Assembly (NCBI RefSeq): GCF_047495875.1
Contig: NC_092474.1
Coordinates: 2,745,001-2,809,000, forward strand
Direction: 5' to 3'
From: Pithys albifrons albifrons
Lineage: Eukaryota; Chordata; Aves; Passeriformes; Thamnophilidae
DNA length: 64,000 nucleotides
Within the stretch, counting starts at the first letter, position 1. Each line of letters starts with the position of its first letter. The translations under genes and the position numbers were made by a program. Of this stretch, positions 22,628 through 36,000 are shown piece by piece. A model generated the notes under the pieces. It did no database searches. It had not been told where the DNA came from and saw nothing but the letters and a program-made list of their open reading frames with translations.

Positions 22628-24428
22628 TAATGTAGGAGGCAGTTCTGGGCTTGCAAGGTCTGAGCTGGAAGTGCAGCTTTGTGCTGCTGCACAGCATCAC
22701 ATGTGCTGGGAGGGCAGTGAAGCACATCGGGCCATCTGCTCCACGTGGCTGCATCTCCTTTGCAACCAGAGCTCTTAAGGCAGAAGAGCCAAATGGAGCT
22801 GCCAGACGGGCTGGGCTCCTCCACCACCTGCCTGGCTCATAGGTAAAAAAAGGCTCAGTGCAAACAGTCCCTTCCAGGATCAGTTCACCAGGCAAGAAAC
22901 ACAAAAAACCTCCAAACTATGTATTTTGTTTCTGTGTGCACAGAGTCTTATTTTACCAAAGTAAAATTGCACAGCACAGGTTTTACAGGCAGGAAAAGCA
23001 TTTTCCACCTGCCGTAGTCACCAACAGCTTCTGCAAAATAACAGTGGTGAGATCTGTTTTTTTTAAGTCTTCCACCAAATGCAGGGCAAGGCTGTGTAGT
23101 GGCTGCCTTTATTTAATATTTTGGAGGTTGACTGTATTTTTTAAAACCATCCAGCAAAGCTGGGGGAAGTTGCAAATGAGGCTGATTTCAAACACAAAAT
23201 GGCTTTCAGCTGTCCTGTAATTTCTTTAACCACATACACTTGTGAAACGTGGCACCCAGCAATAATAAGGGTATTTAAATGTGAGAGTACCTCCTGTGGT
23301 ATCTGAAGAAGAATCAGACCTAGAGGTTTTTAATCTGATGTGTGAATCAAATTGGTGAGTTATTTGGTATTCAAATGTAACAAAAAACTCCTCACAAAAG
23401 TTGTTCAGATTCCCACTGGATCTTTCTATGCTGGAACAGGACTCTGAAATAGCAACTGAAATTGAATTATAAGTTTGATACCACCTCTGCTGCTGGGGTT
23501 TCTATAATTCATGAACTCATGAAAATTCAGTTCAGATGCAGCATCTGCTCCTCATTAAAGTTCTTCTCTTAACCTGGTTTTCTAGTGTGACTACTCAAAG
23601 GTCAGATATCTTCTTCAAGGTCAAGTACAAAGCAAATCCTTCATTGTGGCTTCTGCCCCAGGAGGCTGAGTTTGTCACAGGAGGTGTGCTAAGGGTATTT
23701 GCAGTATCTTTTTATTCCAAAATAAGCAGTAGGCAAAGCCTAGAGCTGGTGCCAGTCCACCTTTGGACAGACTCATAATCACCACAGAATTCTTCAGTTT
23801 TAACCTTTGAAGGAGGCATCGATTAAAAACAATGACCACAAACTTTCTTTGGTGTCTGATGCACAATAAAAGGTTTCTGTTTGAACTTATCAGTAATTAC
23901 AGAAATCAAACTGGTAGCCACACATACCTGGAGAGGAGGATTATTCGGGTCTGTAGAGCAAGAGGCTGCCAGCTGGTTGTTCTTCATCAGAGATGGTCCA
24001 CGAGTGGGACTTAAGCATCCAGGACTTTCTAATTTTGATAAAGTTGGTTTTCAAACCTGGCTTGGGGGTTTTTTGGTGTGTGGTGGCTTTTTCTTTCTTT
24101 ATTTATTTTTTTTTTAAGGGCTTAATGTGTCTCCTTTCTCTAGAATGGTAGAATACACTTTCTCCATTCCCAACTCTGCCTTCATTCAGGCAGTTCACAT
24201 CCTCCTCCTCTTAATTCTGAGTACTTACAAGTAACTTCTGGATGTTCCATGCATTCCTGGTTTGGAAAAGATATGTATCTTCCAGAAACATGATCCCCTC
24301 CTCATTTTCATCCTTACAGAGCTAGGTAAATCTCTTTTCAGCTGAGTAGAGGCTTAGATCTAAAGCCACATGGTAGAGTGGAAATCCAGGTTTACAGGAC
24401 CTGAAAACCTTCCCTGGCTTTCTGACAG

Positions 24429-24663
24429 CAGTTGGAAGAAGTGAAGAATTATAAGAGGGACTGTGGTGACAATCCATCATTTTTATCGACTCTGGAGAAT
24501 TATTTTGACACCAAACTTACTTTTCCCTCTTATAAAATTCACTGTATAAAGGACAAGTCCTCATATTTAATTACAAAGCTGAAACCTTCATTGCATTTTC
24601 ACGAAGACAAAGTAGACCCAAAAGCAAGAAATGCCAATAAGGAATATGAGAAGTTTACCACTC
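24429..24663 (+). other. Candidate internal exon (open frame between splice-like sites)
   Basis: A pyrimidine-containing stretch ending TCTGACAG precedes 24429, and CGTGAGTA follows, with the donor GT at 24664-24665. The 235-nt interval is open in one frame, about 78 codons beginning QLEEVKNYKRDC, and is lysine-rich and hydrophilic. An in-frame TGA lies just upstream of the acceptor. The pairing of acceptor, open frame and consensus-like donor is suggestive, but such triples occur by chance and I recognise no protein family. Neighbouring exons are not apparent. Confidence 0.15.
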
Positions 24664-27600
24664 GTGAGTAGAGTTTTCTAAACTTACAGAGGACAGATAG
24701 TGCTTTTTGCCAACACTGTGGCTCCCACTGTTCTGTTCTATGCCTACTCAATGCTGCTGCTCTTTGACTGCCAGCTGGGCTGATTCCCACCCAGGTGAAG
24801 TTTTTTCTGTGTAACCTGACAAGAAAATTTCAGAATTCAAGACAAATATACCCTTTCTGAGGGCTCAGAATGTGGCAATACCAACACACTGTAATTTCTC
24901 CACACAGTATTAAAGAAAGATGAAATGAGGTTGTAACTTGAACACTGAAATCCTGGCTTGTGGGTACTAGAAATGTTATTCACTGGTTAACAGAATTTGT
25001 GTGTTTTTGTGGTACAAAGAATGGGGTGAAGAATTTCAGACAGATAGTCCTGTGTGGAGCAGAGTAGCTTGGTCTTATCTCTAACATGTTCTATAGAAGG
25101 ATGAGAAGCTTTGATTTGAAGGCAATGAGACAGAGAATCAACTGCTTTCCCTCATAATATGTTTCAAAGGTTAATCACCAATTCATAGTTGAACATTCTG
25201 AAAAATGACTGCGTGTTGATTCATCAGTTTCTGTCTGTACCAAAGCATCAGCTATTCCAAGGTTTAGGTGACCTTGCAAAATATCTAAACCACAATTTTT
25301 ATTTGATAATTGCTTTGGTTTCACCTTTGCCATCTCCACAAAGAGTAGGAGACAGAAAGAAAAAAAAAAGGCAAAGAACATTGTTACAGTATATACTGCA
25401 GAGAGTAAGGAAGTGCTAAAAATCTTTATTTCAAGTTTGAGATTTTTTCTTACAGTGTATTTTGACACTGCCATCCTGATGCACTAAGACTGAGAACTCT
25501 GACTCCTTTTTTTGCACTTGTATAAGCTTGTCCAGGAAACTGGAGACTGAGACACATTGTGATCTCCCACCTTTCTGGGAAATGAGAATGGAGAGGATGA
25601 AAAGACAAAAAGAGAATTTCCTCCACAGTGAGACGATTTACTTGGGTTTGGATTCCTGCTTCTTACTTGTATGGGTAGTCCATTCTGGGATACAGGAGAG
25701 ATTTAGGACCTGAAGACACCAGTTTAACTCACTCTCAAGGGCTCTCCTACTCAGTGTCTCCTCAATGCTAAATGCAATGAACTCAGTAAGAATTACCACA
25801 ATGAAAAATAAATATTTGTACCATTTAGAGCTCTTTTCTGAACGTAAGGGTTGAATTAAAGGAACAGGGTCTGAAACATTTTAGTATTTCTAGTGTTTAA
25901 GGTTGTTTGAAGGATTTCTTCTCTTGTCTTCTTGGCTTTATTTATCCTGTTTTGGAAAACCTTGGGGCATTTTAAGATGTCTTTCCCCTGAAGTTGGTTA
26001 TACAATTATGCAACGAAGAAAATTAAAATATGGCTTCATTTAACCCTGGAGTGAGGACTTTAGTTTCAGCTTCTGAAACTGAAGACTGACTTGAACAAGC
26101 TGTAGTACTGTAAGATAATATTCTACATGCAAGGCCAGTCATTATAATACCTGGTAGCCAAAATGAAATGTGAGGGGTGAGAGTTTTAACAGCAGAGAAG
26201 TAAAAAGCCCCCCCAGTGACATGAGCAGATGACAGTAGATTGAAATTCTGTCCATTAATGACTGCAGTACTTCTTAAAATGCTCAGCATAAACCTAAGAA
26301 AACAACACACACACTGGAAAGTTGGGAGCTGCAGCTACTTCTGTTCTGAGGAAGGTTATCAGAGCAGAGAGAGAGAGCCAAGACAGCCCTGCTGAGGGAG
26401 GAACAAGGATTAGATTTTCATCACAGTAAACACTGAGATAGCTGAGCTGTAATGCTGTGGTGGGACTGTTCTTGGCTAATCATGTGTGCACATCCTTTTC
26501 TAAGTGTTCTAGATGCTTTTTCACAGCATGAACTGCAGCTTTCTGAGGGGATGGGGAGGGACTTGTCCTAACATAATGCTCAAGTAAAAAGAGAAGCACC
26601 TTGAATGGCTGGATGACCCCACAATGCAGAGCTTGCAGCCAAGATAACAAAAAATGGCTGTAACACAATGATTTCCAGAAATATCCTTAGGATTCTTATT
26701 GTGATGTGGCCCAGTCTTAAAGCTTTCCCTATTTGTTCTTCCTGCAGACTGGGTGATTACCCTTCTTTATTATTAGTTATATCTGAGATATATGCAGCTT
26801 CACTAAAAGGTATGGAGTACTCAGTAAGAGTTAAGGGGAACTGGAGTAAAATAGTATTCCTTGAGATCCTCTGACACAGAAAAGAATGTGTTTTGTAAAG
26901 CTGTTCTACCATATGAGGCTGGTGTCCTTCTTTTTATACTTTTGTTTTTTCCTTCAGGTGGTTTTGTGTGTCTACTGTCAATTTTCTGGAGCTGATACAG
27001 AGGGGGGTGGGCTCCTTGAGCCTGCAGGGTGCCAGAGGATGTGTCAAAGAAAGGCTGTGCTAATTTAATAACATTCCATTCTTTGGTAACATCCATCACT
27101 TATCAGCATCCCTCTGGGGGGCTGAGACGTTTCTCTCAACTCATCAAGGGCCATCACCCCACAACAGGTTCATCACATTAATTGATCTTTTAATCAAAGC
27201 CAGCTGTTTGGGGTGTGGCTGCCCTGCTGTGCACTCTCCCAGCCGGGGTCAGATGTGGTCAGTGCTGTCTCACCTCCCTGTTGACTGCCCAAATAAAATC
27301 TCTTTAGTTGCAAAGCATTTGGAGGCACAAGAGGATGTGTATTACAAAGTAGCATTTGTGTGCAGAATAGGAATCAAATTCAGGATTTAATTATTCCCCT
27401 TTCTGTTCATTAGTTCATTACTTCTCACTTGCTGAGAAGCAGGAGAATGCATGCAAGCCATTTCCATAGCAGAGCTGGCAGGCAGGTGTGTACTGAAGAC
27501 AATATTGGGCTTCTGCAACTCTATTGAGACCAGGTGATCAAGTTTCTTCTGTCAGAAAAGCACTAAAGACTTCTATATTTTCAAGGAAAATGCATTTGGG

Positions 27601-30019
27601 ACAGCTCAATCCACTGGGACCAGAGAGCTGCATTGTACTGAATAGAATAATGTAAATATTCCTGGAGGCATAAGTGTTATGCCAAGGAGCCTTATGGAAG
27701 AGCTGGGACCTTCACAGACATAGTACTACACTATTATGTAAATTACTACTTTGTTTGACAACTGAATGGTATTAAAACTGTCTGGAAGTTTATTTCTTGG
27801 AGCAGAGAGTTCCTAAGAGCCACATTTGACATCATTTAAATTACAATGGTGCTGTGTGGTATGTAAAATAATTGTCTTTGTGCAGAAAGGTGTGTGCTCC
27901 TCTCCTTGCCTCCTCTCTCCCCGAAATTATTTCAAACCCAGGCAAGACCTTTTCCCATAAAATTCAGCGTTGAGCAGACAGGGGAGCATTACAGAATTTT
28001 CAAACGAACTTGATAACAACCCGAAGAGCCTGGTGAGGAGCTGCCTTTACTGCCTCGGGAGACACCTAAAGCTGCACTCTGGGAGAGGAATGTATGGAGG
28101 AAACATGTTAATGATCTGAACCTCAGCATGGGGAGGGTGCTGCAAGGCAAAGCGAGGGGTCCTGGTCCCTGTGTGCCTGCTGGGAGAACTCAAAGAGCTC
28201 CTGGGATCTTGGCACACCTGGTTTTTTCCTGCAGCAGGTCTCCATGGTGTAACTCAGGAACAGCAAGATGAGAATCAGACCTGAGGTATCCCACTTGTCA
28301 GCTTCTTCCCAGGGAGTGGAGACAACTGGCACACGGCTCAGGTATTTTCCTATCCAGCATCCTGGCATGAAAATGAGTCACTCAAGCACAGGACAGACCA
28401 GCCTCTTGTCAGCTCAGGAGGAGGCTTTTGCTTCCTAACTCATTAAAGGACATTGAGGGTTGAGAACCAGTCACCTTCTCACATGGACCTTTGAAATCAT
28501 ACAGTTCCTGGAGCCTCTAAAAGTTGCCTTGCTCTGTATTTTCCTGAGGTGACATTAATCTATCTCTTACACAGAACTGGTGACAAATAGGTGCCAGTTC
28601 CTAGGCCAGGTTGGGTGGTGTAAGCCATTGATATGTGAAGAGGAGGAGAGCAGAGCCTATGGCTTAGCTTTTGCTGTTCTGTTTCTCCTGTGCAAGCACT
28701 TTCTCTGTAAAAGCCCCCAAAGTTTGGGACCTGGTGATCAACTCTTTACCCAAGAAGATTCCAATCTCTGTGGGCACAGAGTTTGTGCCAGGTAACAGCT
28801 CCTGAGCTCTGAGCAGGAGCATTGTGTTTTCAGAACACCAGCACTAGTAGGTGAGACACAGTTGTTACCTCCGGCCAGGAGAGTCTGACAGAGGCACGGT
28901 AGTGACTAATGAGTGACCTGGAAATGCTGCCCTTGGACATTCAGTATGGAAATGTGAGCTCTGCCCTTGAGTGCATTATCTCTGCACATAGAGCATGGAG
29001 ATGATGAGAGAAAGTTTAGAGGGAAGCTTGGGGTGCACACAGTACCTGCTGATGGAAAATACACATCAGATTCATGATTCAGTGTGCTTATCCTTACCTT
29101 GTAGAATAAGATGGGTTCTTATCAAAATCTTCAAAGGCAAAGACAAATGCAGCAATCTCCTGATTCTGAGTGACTGCCCAGGCCCTGACAAGCTTCATGT
29201 GTTAGCAAACAGATGTTCAAAGACAGCACTGAAAGCAATCTTCTGTCAAAACTCGGAGGTGAAGGGCAAGACCTTTTCCTATTCCCATGGGTGCCTCTGC
29301 AGTCATCTTGTTGGCCCAGAGCTTGATTTTCCTGCTCTCTCTACTGAGAGAGCAGCAAAGCAAGAATGTGTGGCCTCTGTAAAACCCTTGAGCCTCAGAT
29401 GTGAATAAAACCTGATGTGAGGAAGCTGGGTTTTCTCAGGAGCCCAGTTTCAGTGCTCCTGTGGGAACCACTCAGCTTGGTTCTTCGTTCCTTCCCACCT
29501 GAGAAGTTATGGGACTTGCAGGTTCAAAAGGGGAAACTTACCAGCCATTTTCTTGGAAATAGCTTTATTTAAACCTCATATCATTTGCTGAGTGCCCCAG
29601 AAGCATAAACCCATGCAACCAGGGACTGAATGAAATATGCAGCCTTTCCATTCTCCTGCAGTTTTTCCTGCCTGCCTGGCATATGGAAGCACTAGATATG
29701 CTTGCCAATAAAGAACTCCCCTGGAAGAAATCATTTAACAAGGGATGAAAATGTGATAAATGTTTTATAATCAAGGTCCCATAAGCAAAAGTGAGTGTGA
29801 GGCAGCTCTTATCTGAGTGGGAACTGGCTGGAGGTTTTAATATTCACTTGGCACTGGATTTTTCTGGGTTTTGATGTGAACAGACTTCTTCTGGTAGGCT
29901 CATTTTTACAGGCATTCATCTCTGCTGCAGCTGTTCCTGCTATAATTTGTACAGATGCCATTACTCACAAGCAGTCCCTTCCCCAGTACTTTTGATGTTA
30001 AAATCTTTTTGTTGTTGTT

Positions 30020-30420
30020 GTATTCCAAATCAAAGGATCTACTTCTGCAAAGTGTAGGTAATTCAGGCAGCTCCACTTATCTGCATGCTGATGCTAAGGA
30101 GGCTCATCTAATTAAAAAGCTGTTATCGAAAGTCTCTTCACCCCACAGAGAGCAGATAAAGTTGGTTTACCAGCTTCATTTCTAAACTGCAGCCTAATGA
30201 ATATAATTTTACTGATGAGGGATTTCTGTGTGATTCCCCATGTGAACTGCACGTATAATCTAATGGAGGACTAGCTGAGCTTGCAGTGACAGTCAAGTCA
30301 TTTTTCATACTGGGGCAAGCCAATATCTTTAAAAATCACATTGTTACTCTCTATTAATTACTGCAATGTATTTATCTGAAACACAGTAATTGGAGTGACA
30401 GTGCTTATTAACAGCCAGGC
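30020..30420. promoter_or_regulatory. Possible conserved regulatory block
   Basis: The block has a TCF/LEF-like ATCAAAGGA at 30029-30037 and homeodomain-type TAATTA cores at 30109-30114 and 30355-30360, set in sequence free of low complexity and transposon remnants. This texture resembles vertebrate conserved non-coding elements. Such motifs are short and common, and conservation cannot be judged from one genome. Confidence 0.2.
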
Positions 30421-32398
30421 ACTTGTAAGTACGGTGGAAAGATCATAAATGGGAATTGGGAGGAACACTAATGAGAGACAGGGGGATATTCAGTTCTGTG
30501 CAGGAAGGACTTTCAGTGAGCAGGTCCCAGGCTACTGATGCCAACATCTGTCAGCAGCCATGGCACTGGATCAGCTCACAGTGCATTTCTGGAGGCTTTA
30601 TACCAGTGATATCCTAAGGAGGCTGCCACAGCACAGACTTTAAATTTACCTTCTCATCCAGGGATTCTCAAGGCAGGACCAATCAAGACATTTTCCTGCT
30701 CAGAGAAAACAGGAGATTGGAAGCAGCTGTGCAGCAGCTGATCAGGGTGTATGTGCCAGTCTGTGTGTGGAGTTGGGCTCACTTTTGGAGATGAGTTGCG
30801 TTTGCTGCATGTGGGGATGTGGCAGCCTTTTTGCCCCAACCTTTGGGGAAGGATCAGGCTACTTTTATGTAATGATAACTACATGAAAACTTGGCTTGGG
30901 ATGTTACATGAACTGAAATAGCAACCTTTACTTTTTTATCATAAGGAACTCGAGGCTTGTAGGACGATGTTTTCCTCCAAATTCTGGGAAGACCAGAATT
31001 CTCTGCCAGGCCTACTGACCTCACTGTCATTCTAGGAGAGGCTTTTGTTTTGGAAAAAGTGTTAAGATCCTGAGGGGGGAACATCCAAAATGTTTCCCAG
31101 TCTTGCAGTGCATCACAATTTTCCTGGTGCTTCATTAGTCAAAGAAAGATTCACCCAAATCTAATCACCTAACCCCTCCTCCTCTACTTTCTAATGAGGA
31201 AATCAGCATGGTCATGAGCCCTTAATCTGCTCCTTATTTACTTCCTCGGGCTAATGTTCACAGAAATATCTACTGCTGCCGAAAAGTCAGCAGCCTTGTC
31301 TGAGCCAGGGCTTGTTCTCTTACTACAGCTGTTAAATATCTGGGAGGAAGGAAGAAAAACCTGTTCTATCTCTCAGCAGTTAAATACTGCCCTGCATGGC
31401 CATTCAGTCAGGTCACAGAGACCAGAGCAAGTTTTCAAAAACCAGATGGTTACAAACCTCTGTAAAAATCTGCATGTGTTCAAATGTCAATAGCAGCACC
31501 AGTTTGAAATGTCAAGTTAATTAATACCTGTGATTCTGCAGGAAACAAAATGCAGGAAGCATTTCCTTACACCTTGCTCCTGACTGGATGGCTGGAACTA
31601 CAGTAATTAGCTGGATCAGGAATGTCATTTTTTATTTCCAGTAGGTCTTGTTTAACCAGACAGGTTCTCAAATTACTGTTCACTGTCTGCTCTGTAGTGA
31701 AGCAAAGCTTTCAATACTGTTTTTCATATGTGGAGGCAGGAATTCAGAAGGTGGCTGATGTCCTTTGTAAAGGCATGTGCTGGGCAAAGCTCTTGCAGGC
31801 TCTGGAGCTCCATCAAAGGGTTATTGTCTGGTAACAGTTGGCTGCTGTTTGTCTTTCTGACTGATCTCAGCAGAAAGGAGAACAAGAAAAACATCCCAGT
31901 GTTTAACAGACTCTAGAGATGTTTGTGGTTCTGTTTGGAACCATTGCTTGAGTCCAGGGTTAGTTTGTGACTGGGTAAAGAGGGCAGAAGTCACTAATAT
32001 TATGCTCTTGGTAAAATCTCATGAGGGCTTGGTTTAATTTTTTTTCCCTACAATCTGACTCCTTAAGCTGTCACTGAGTAATGAAGGATATTTTTCTGGG
32101 ACCCACAATTATCAAGAAACAAATCCAGTGAGACAGTGGAAAGAATATAACAGGTCCAATTCTAAGGTCAGGATAATTTCTTGGCCTTACTGGAGTTGCC
32201 TTTTCCCAAAAAGTAATTCTTAAATCTGTATTTTGGTTGGACTCAGCATTAATCAAATGTCCAGGTGTACCCAACTTTAGGCATATGGGATTTTCATGGG
32301 ACTTTAATGAGATGAAGGTTGGTCTCCTTGTAAAAAAATATTATTCTTCCTTTTCAGTGTGAATAAGTCCTTTATAGATACATTTCCTTGTACATACT

Positions 32399-33037
32399 TG
32401 TCCTAGTTCAGCAGGTGGGACCAGTTATCACTGTGTGGGGGGTGATCAAAGCTGTGTATTCTGCCCCCTCTATTCACTTCCCAAGAACAGTGGACCATTA
32501 GCAGCAGCTGCCCAGGGAGTCATTGGCACCTTCACACCCAGCCTGGGGGGGCGTGGCTGCTCATGGGCCATCAACAGTTCACGGATACCCCATGACCCAC
32601 AGAGTTAATCACCCATTGTGTGAGTCCCTGCCCTGGGTGCTCCCTGAGGGTACATAAGTGGTGGGTAAGACCTTGGGAACCACTTGTGGGATCCAGAGGA
32701 GCAGCAGGACCTCAACAGGAGGAGATCACCGCTCTTGACCAGACCATGACCACCACTCTTGACCAGACTACAGCCCTCGCCTCCACCAACAGGTTTTTCA
32801 CTTCCTTTTGCTTTGGACTTGGGGGAACCACGTGGGTCTCAGCACAAGGGCCAACAAACCCTTTGGGGTTTGTGCCCCAGGACACTGGGTTATACTGCTG
32901 GGGTTTGTGAGTTAAAACCAATTTCACCTGGTGCCATTGTATTTATTGTAATATTATTATTAAATTGTAGCTCTGACTTACAATCTCTCTCATGTTGAGT
33001 TCATTTCTCCTGCTGGTTTACCTTTAAACCACCACAA
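32399..33037 (+). mobile_element. Solo LTR 2 of an endogenous retrovirus (ERVL-like)
   Basis: The element is 639 bp, starts TGTCCTAGTTCAG and ends AAACCACCACA, giving imperfect inverted ends. A perfect 5-bp duplication, ATACT, lies at 32394-32398 and 33038-33042. No internal region or partner LTR is present, so it is a solo LTR. ATTAAA at 32959-32964 is a plausible polyadenylation signal about 560 bp into the element, and TACATAAG at 32651-32658 is a weak TATA-like site; both support plus orientation. CTCTTGACCAGAC occurs twice, at 32732-32744 and 32756-32768, a 24-bp tandem unit inside the LTR. Its start shares an AGGTGGG word with LTR 1, but the bodies differ, so they are different families. 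A 96-codon frame inside is a by-product of the LTR and not a gene. Confidence 0.9.
32732..32779 (+). repeat. 24-bp tandem duplication inside LTR 2
   Basis: The word CTCTTGACCAGAC recurs with a 24-bp period, followed by diverged sequence. Small tandem repeats in the promoter-proximal part of LTRs are often copy-number variable. No effect can be inferred here. Confidence 0.65.
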
Positions 33038-33042
33038 TACTT

Positions 33043-36000
33043 TTTATTAATTCTCCTTCCTTGATCCCTACATTCTTTGTATCCTGTGATTAGTTTGTAG
33101 ACCATATATGATTTTCTTCCCCATCACTGGTGTCAGCTCTACTGTGTAGTTCATACATTTAGAACTCCTTAATCTGTGTGCAAAGTGTCCCCTTATGTTC
33201 CACGCAGGCAAGGTTGGGCTCTTTATTATTATTAAAATCTAACATAATTCTCATTAAAATTAAAAACCTGCTAATGCAGATGACTAATGTGAGACAGATT
33301 TTCATCAAATATGCTTTATTCATTTACAGATGTTTAAAGGGATGATGTGCTAAGAGCACTGAACTGATTCAATCCAGTGCTAAGCCCTCTGACAACGCTG
33401 TGAATGTCTAATTCTTGTGGTGAGAACTCAGCAGAAAAGTGTTGCCTTTAATATCTGGTCCCTGGCATCAGATGGCTTTAAGAAACAGGAAACTGGCATA
33501 TTTATTCACCACCTACATTTTTAAACAGCAAACCTTATAAAGCACTTGCTGAAATATTTAAGCCAAGCAAATAACAAGTAGATGACACTTGACAGGGAAA
33601 ATAAATGCCCCGATTTATTGAAGAAAAGGGAATTTAAGAACTTAGTGTGAAGAACATTCTAGTTAAACTGACTGGAGATGATTCTCTAATTGAATTGTTC
33701 ATAGCAGGTTATTGAATTTGAGAATTCTTAAAGGAGTTCCAGCCCAAGGTTGTAATCTGAGCCATCTAACCCTTGTGAATGCCATTCACTAGCAGAGATT
33801 ACTCTAGAAAGGTTTCCAGAGCTGTCAGCAAGTTCGCCCAAAATCAGCTGCTTGGCAAGAATGGATTAAGAAGGCACCTCAATGTGCTAACGCTGCAACC
33901 TGCCATCTCCTGCATTTTCTGCTGGGAGTGGGAGAGAGAAGTCAGGTTTCAGGCTAGTGAACTGTCAGACTCACAGCTCTACTATCAAAAAGAGTTCAGA
34001 ACCTGCGTTTCTGATTTAAAGCTCTTTATTCACATCTCTTTCCCCCCTAGCCCCACCTCCCCCCCTTTCCTTTTTCCACAAGAAAGGACCATCTGAAGGA
34101 CATCCAGAAAGGATAGGAAGGAAAAAGTAGCAGATGTACAACTCTTATAAACAGTCACTCTTTCTTGGCATTTATGGGCTGCATCATTTTAACAGCTGGA
34201 TATACGTTCCTTTATTTGCAGTTGATCTCTTAAAGTGGCACTTGCTCAGTGACTTTTATGACCCTCAGACTTCAAACGTCTAAAAGTATTTTGAACAAAC
34301 AGCAGAAATGAATAAACTGCATCAGTTCTCCTCAGAAGTTCCCTAATTTCCTAACTCTGCATTTCAGAGCAATAATTCCAGGGTTATGTTGGTGGAGGTT
34401 GCTGTGGCTCTTCCAAAACCATTTTCCATTCTGATTTCTTATCCCACGCAGACTAAACTGAGAGATACACTGGGGCTTTTGCTGCCTGCAGTAGAGCTGC
34501 TAATGAAGCTGTTTTCATCTCACCTTGGAACCCCAGTGCACAGGGCATTGTAATTCATTGCATTTGTGGCAAGGACTGGAAACCAGGGAGAGACACAAAT
34601 CTGAAACACTTTACAGACTTAATTTGCCTTTTCTATTTCTCTTTTTTATCTGGGACGAGGTAGCAGATGCGAGTCTAAGATAAACAAGTGCATCGAATTC
34701 TCCTGGGGAGGAAGGGTGTATCTGTTGGGAGCCCTAAGGAGCTGTTGGATTGCTGGCTCTATGCAACACTGGAGCAGTCAGATTTAGCCTACTTTTTACT
34801 GTTTAGCATCACACTGCAGCAGATGAGAAGATTTTAGTGAACTGGGGATTAATCCAGCAAAATTCAGGTTGGTTCTTTTTGCTGCAATGTAAAGCTGTGC
34901 CTGCAGTAGGTTGTAAGGTTGGTGATGAGCTAATGATACACCAGGATCTAATCACAGAGCAGTTCAGATGAGCTGTGGAAGAACTAGAAGACAATGGAAA
35001 TTTTACTTCAATGATTTGGAAATAATTAGGCATATGATTCAATAGTTTTGTGATAGAAACTCTAACATCATATGCTTACATGAGCATTCATGTAAGGGTG
35101 AGGGGGCTTTTGGCTTCATGACTCTTCCTTAGTCATGTGTATTTGGGAGGAGAGGATAAGTAAAATATAACATGCTCTTTCTTAGGCTGTGAGCCAGAAA
35201 TTTTGGTTCTAATTGGCAAATTGTATTACTATTGTTCAGTTTAGATATAAAAAAAAAACAAAACCACTATCGAAGTTACGAACAGTTTTCTTTTGCAATG
35301 AGACCCAGAAGTCACCGAGTTCATTGTCAGGTTCCCCCAAACTCCTCTCTAGTAAACAAGCAAATGGAGGAGCTCACAAAGCAAGAATATAACACCTGAG
35401 TGGTTTAATACTTATCAACTGTCGACCCTGAATGTCACTGAGTTGTCTTTTCAAGTGCATGACTGCACTAACCTTGCTGTGTCAGGAAACTTTGTGTCCA
35501 ATCCTGTAATTATGCATTAGATGTCCTGGCAGGAGAAGGGCAATGGATTTCTTTGCTGAACTCCAAGTGCAGCCTGTCATTATTTATTAAAGAGCAAGTA
35601 GCTGAAAATTCAAGTATTCTTGACACTGCAGCCTCTCCCAGCCTTATTTGTGCATGTGATAAAGTCATTTGCAGAGAAAGACATCTCCAGACACTTATAG
35701 TGGAGCTAAAATTATATGTTTTTTCTTAGGAAGGGTACCTGGTTTTATTCTTGTTTAAAAGGTGGGACAGTGTGGCCAGTTCCCCTAATGCTTGCAGGTC
35801 TCGTTTCAGCCTGCCTGAAAAGGGAGAGTCCCAGCAGAAATCTTCAGAGCACGTTGTAATTAATTGAAGCAAGCAGATGGCTCCAGCTTGGTGTGCCTCA
35901 GCAATGTGACAGCAGCTGATGGAGGAGCTGAGGCAGCACAGGACGTGTGTAGGAGAAGGGGTGGGATGGAAGCTCTCCGTGGGCATCTGCAGCAGGCTCA

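Larger units (their letters stand above)
22628..32393. other. Unassigned non-coding stretch
   Basis: Almost 10 kb without a recognisable gene. Features of doubtful status are a splice-flanked frame at 24429-24663 and a block of possible regulatory DNA at 30020-30420, listed separately. T-rich runs occur near 24.07-24.12 kb. A plus-strand frame of 137 codons at 28995-29408 ends where AATAAA overlaps its stop codon, but it has no recognisable domain and I do not call it a gene. Confidence 0.5.

Noticed and set aside
27070..27310. LTR-like stretch ending with an AATAAA signal
   Set aside because: No paired termini or duplication are visible; a single AATAAA is not diagnostic.
28995..29408. 137-codon frame whose stop overlaps AATAAA
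   Set aside because: No domain, no splice support and no recognisable homology; AATAAA is frequent in AT-rich DNA.
32620..32998. Frames of 71-96 codons as small proteins
   Set aside because: They lie wholly inside solo LTR 2, overlap on both strands and contain its tandem repeat.
19726..33037. The two LTRs as the ends of one provirus
   Set aside because: They differ in sequence, each has its own target duplication (CCATT and ATACT), and no retroviral coding sequence lies between them.
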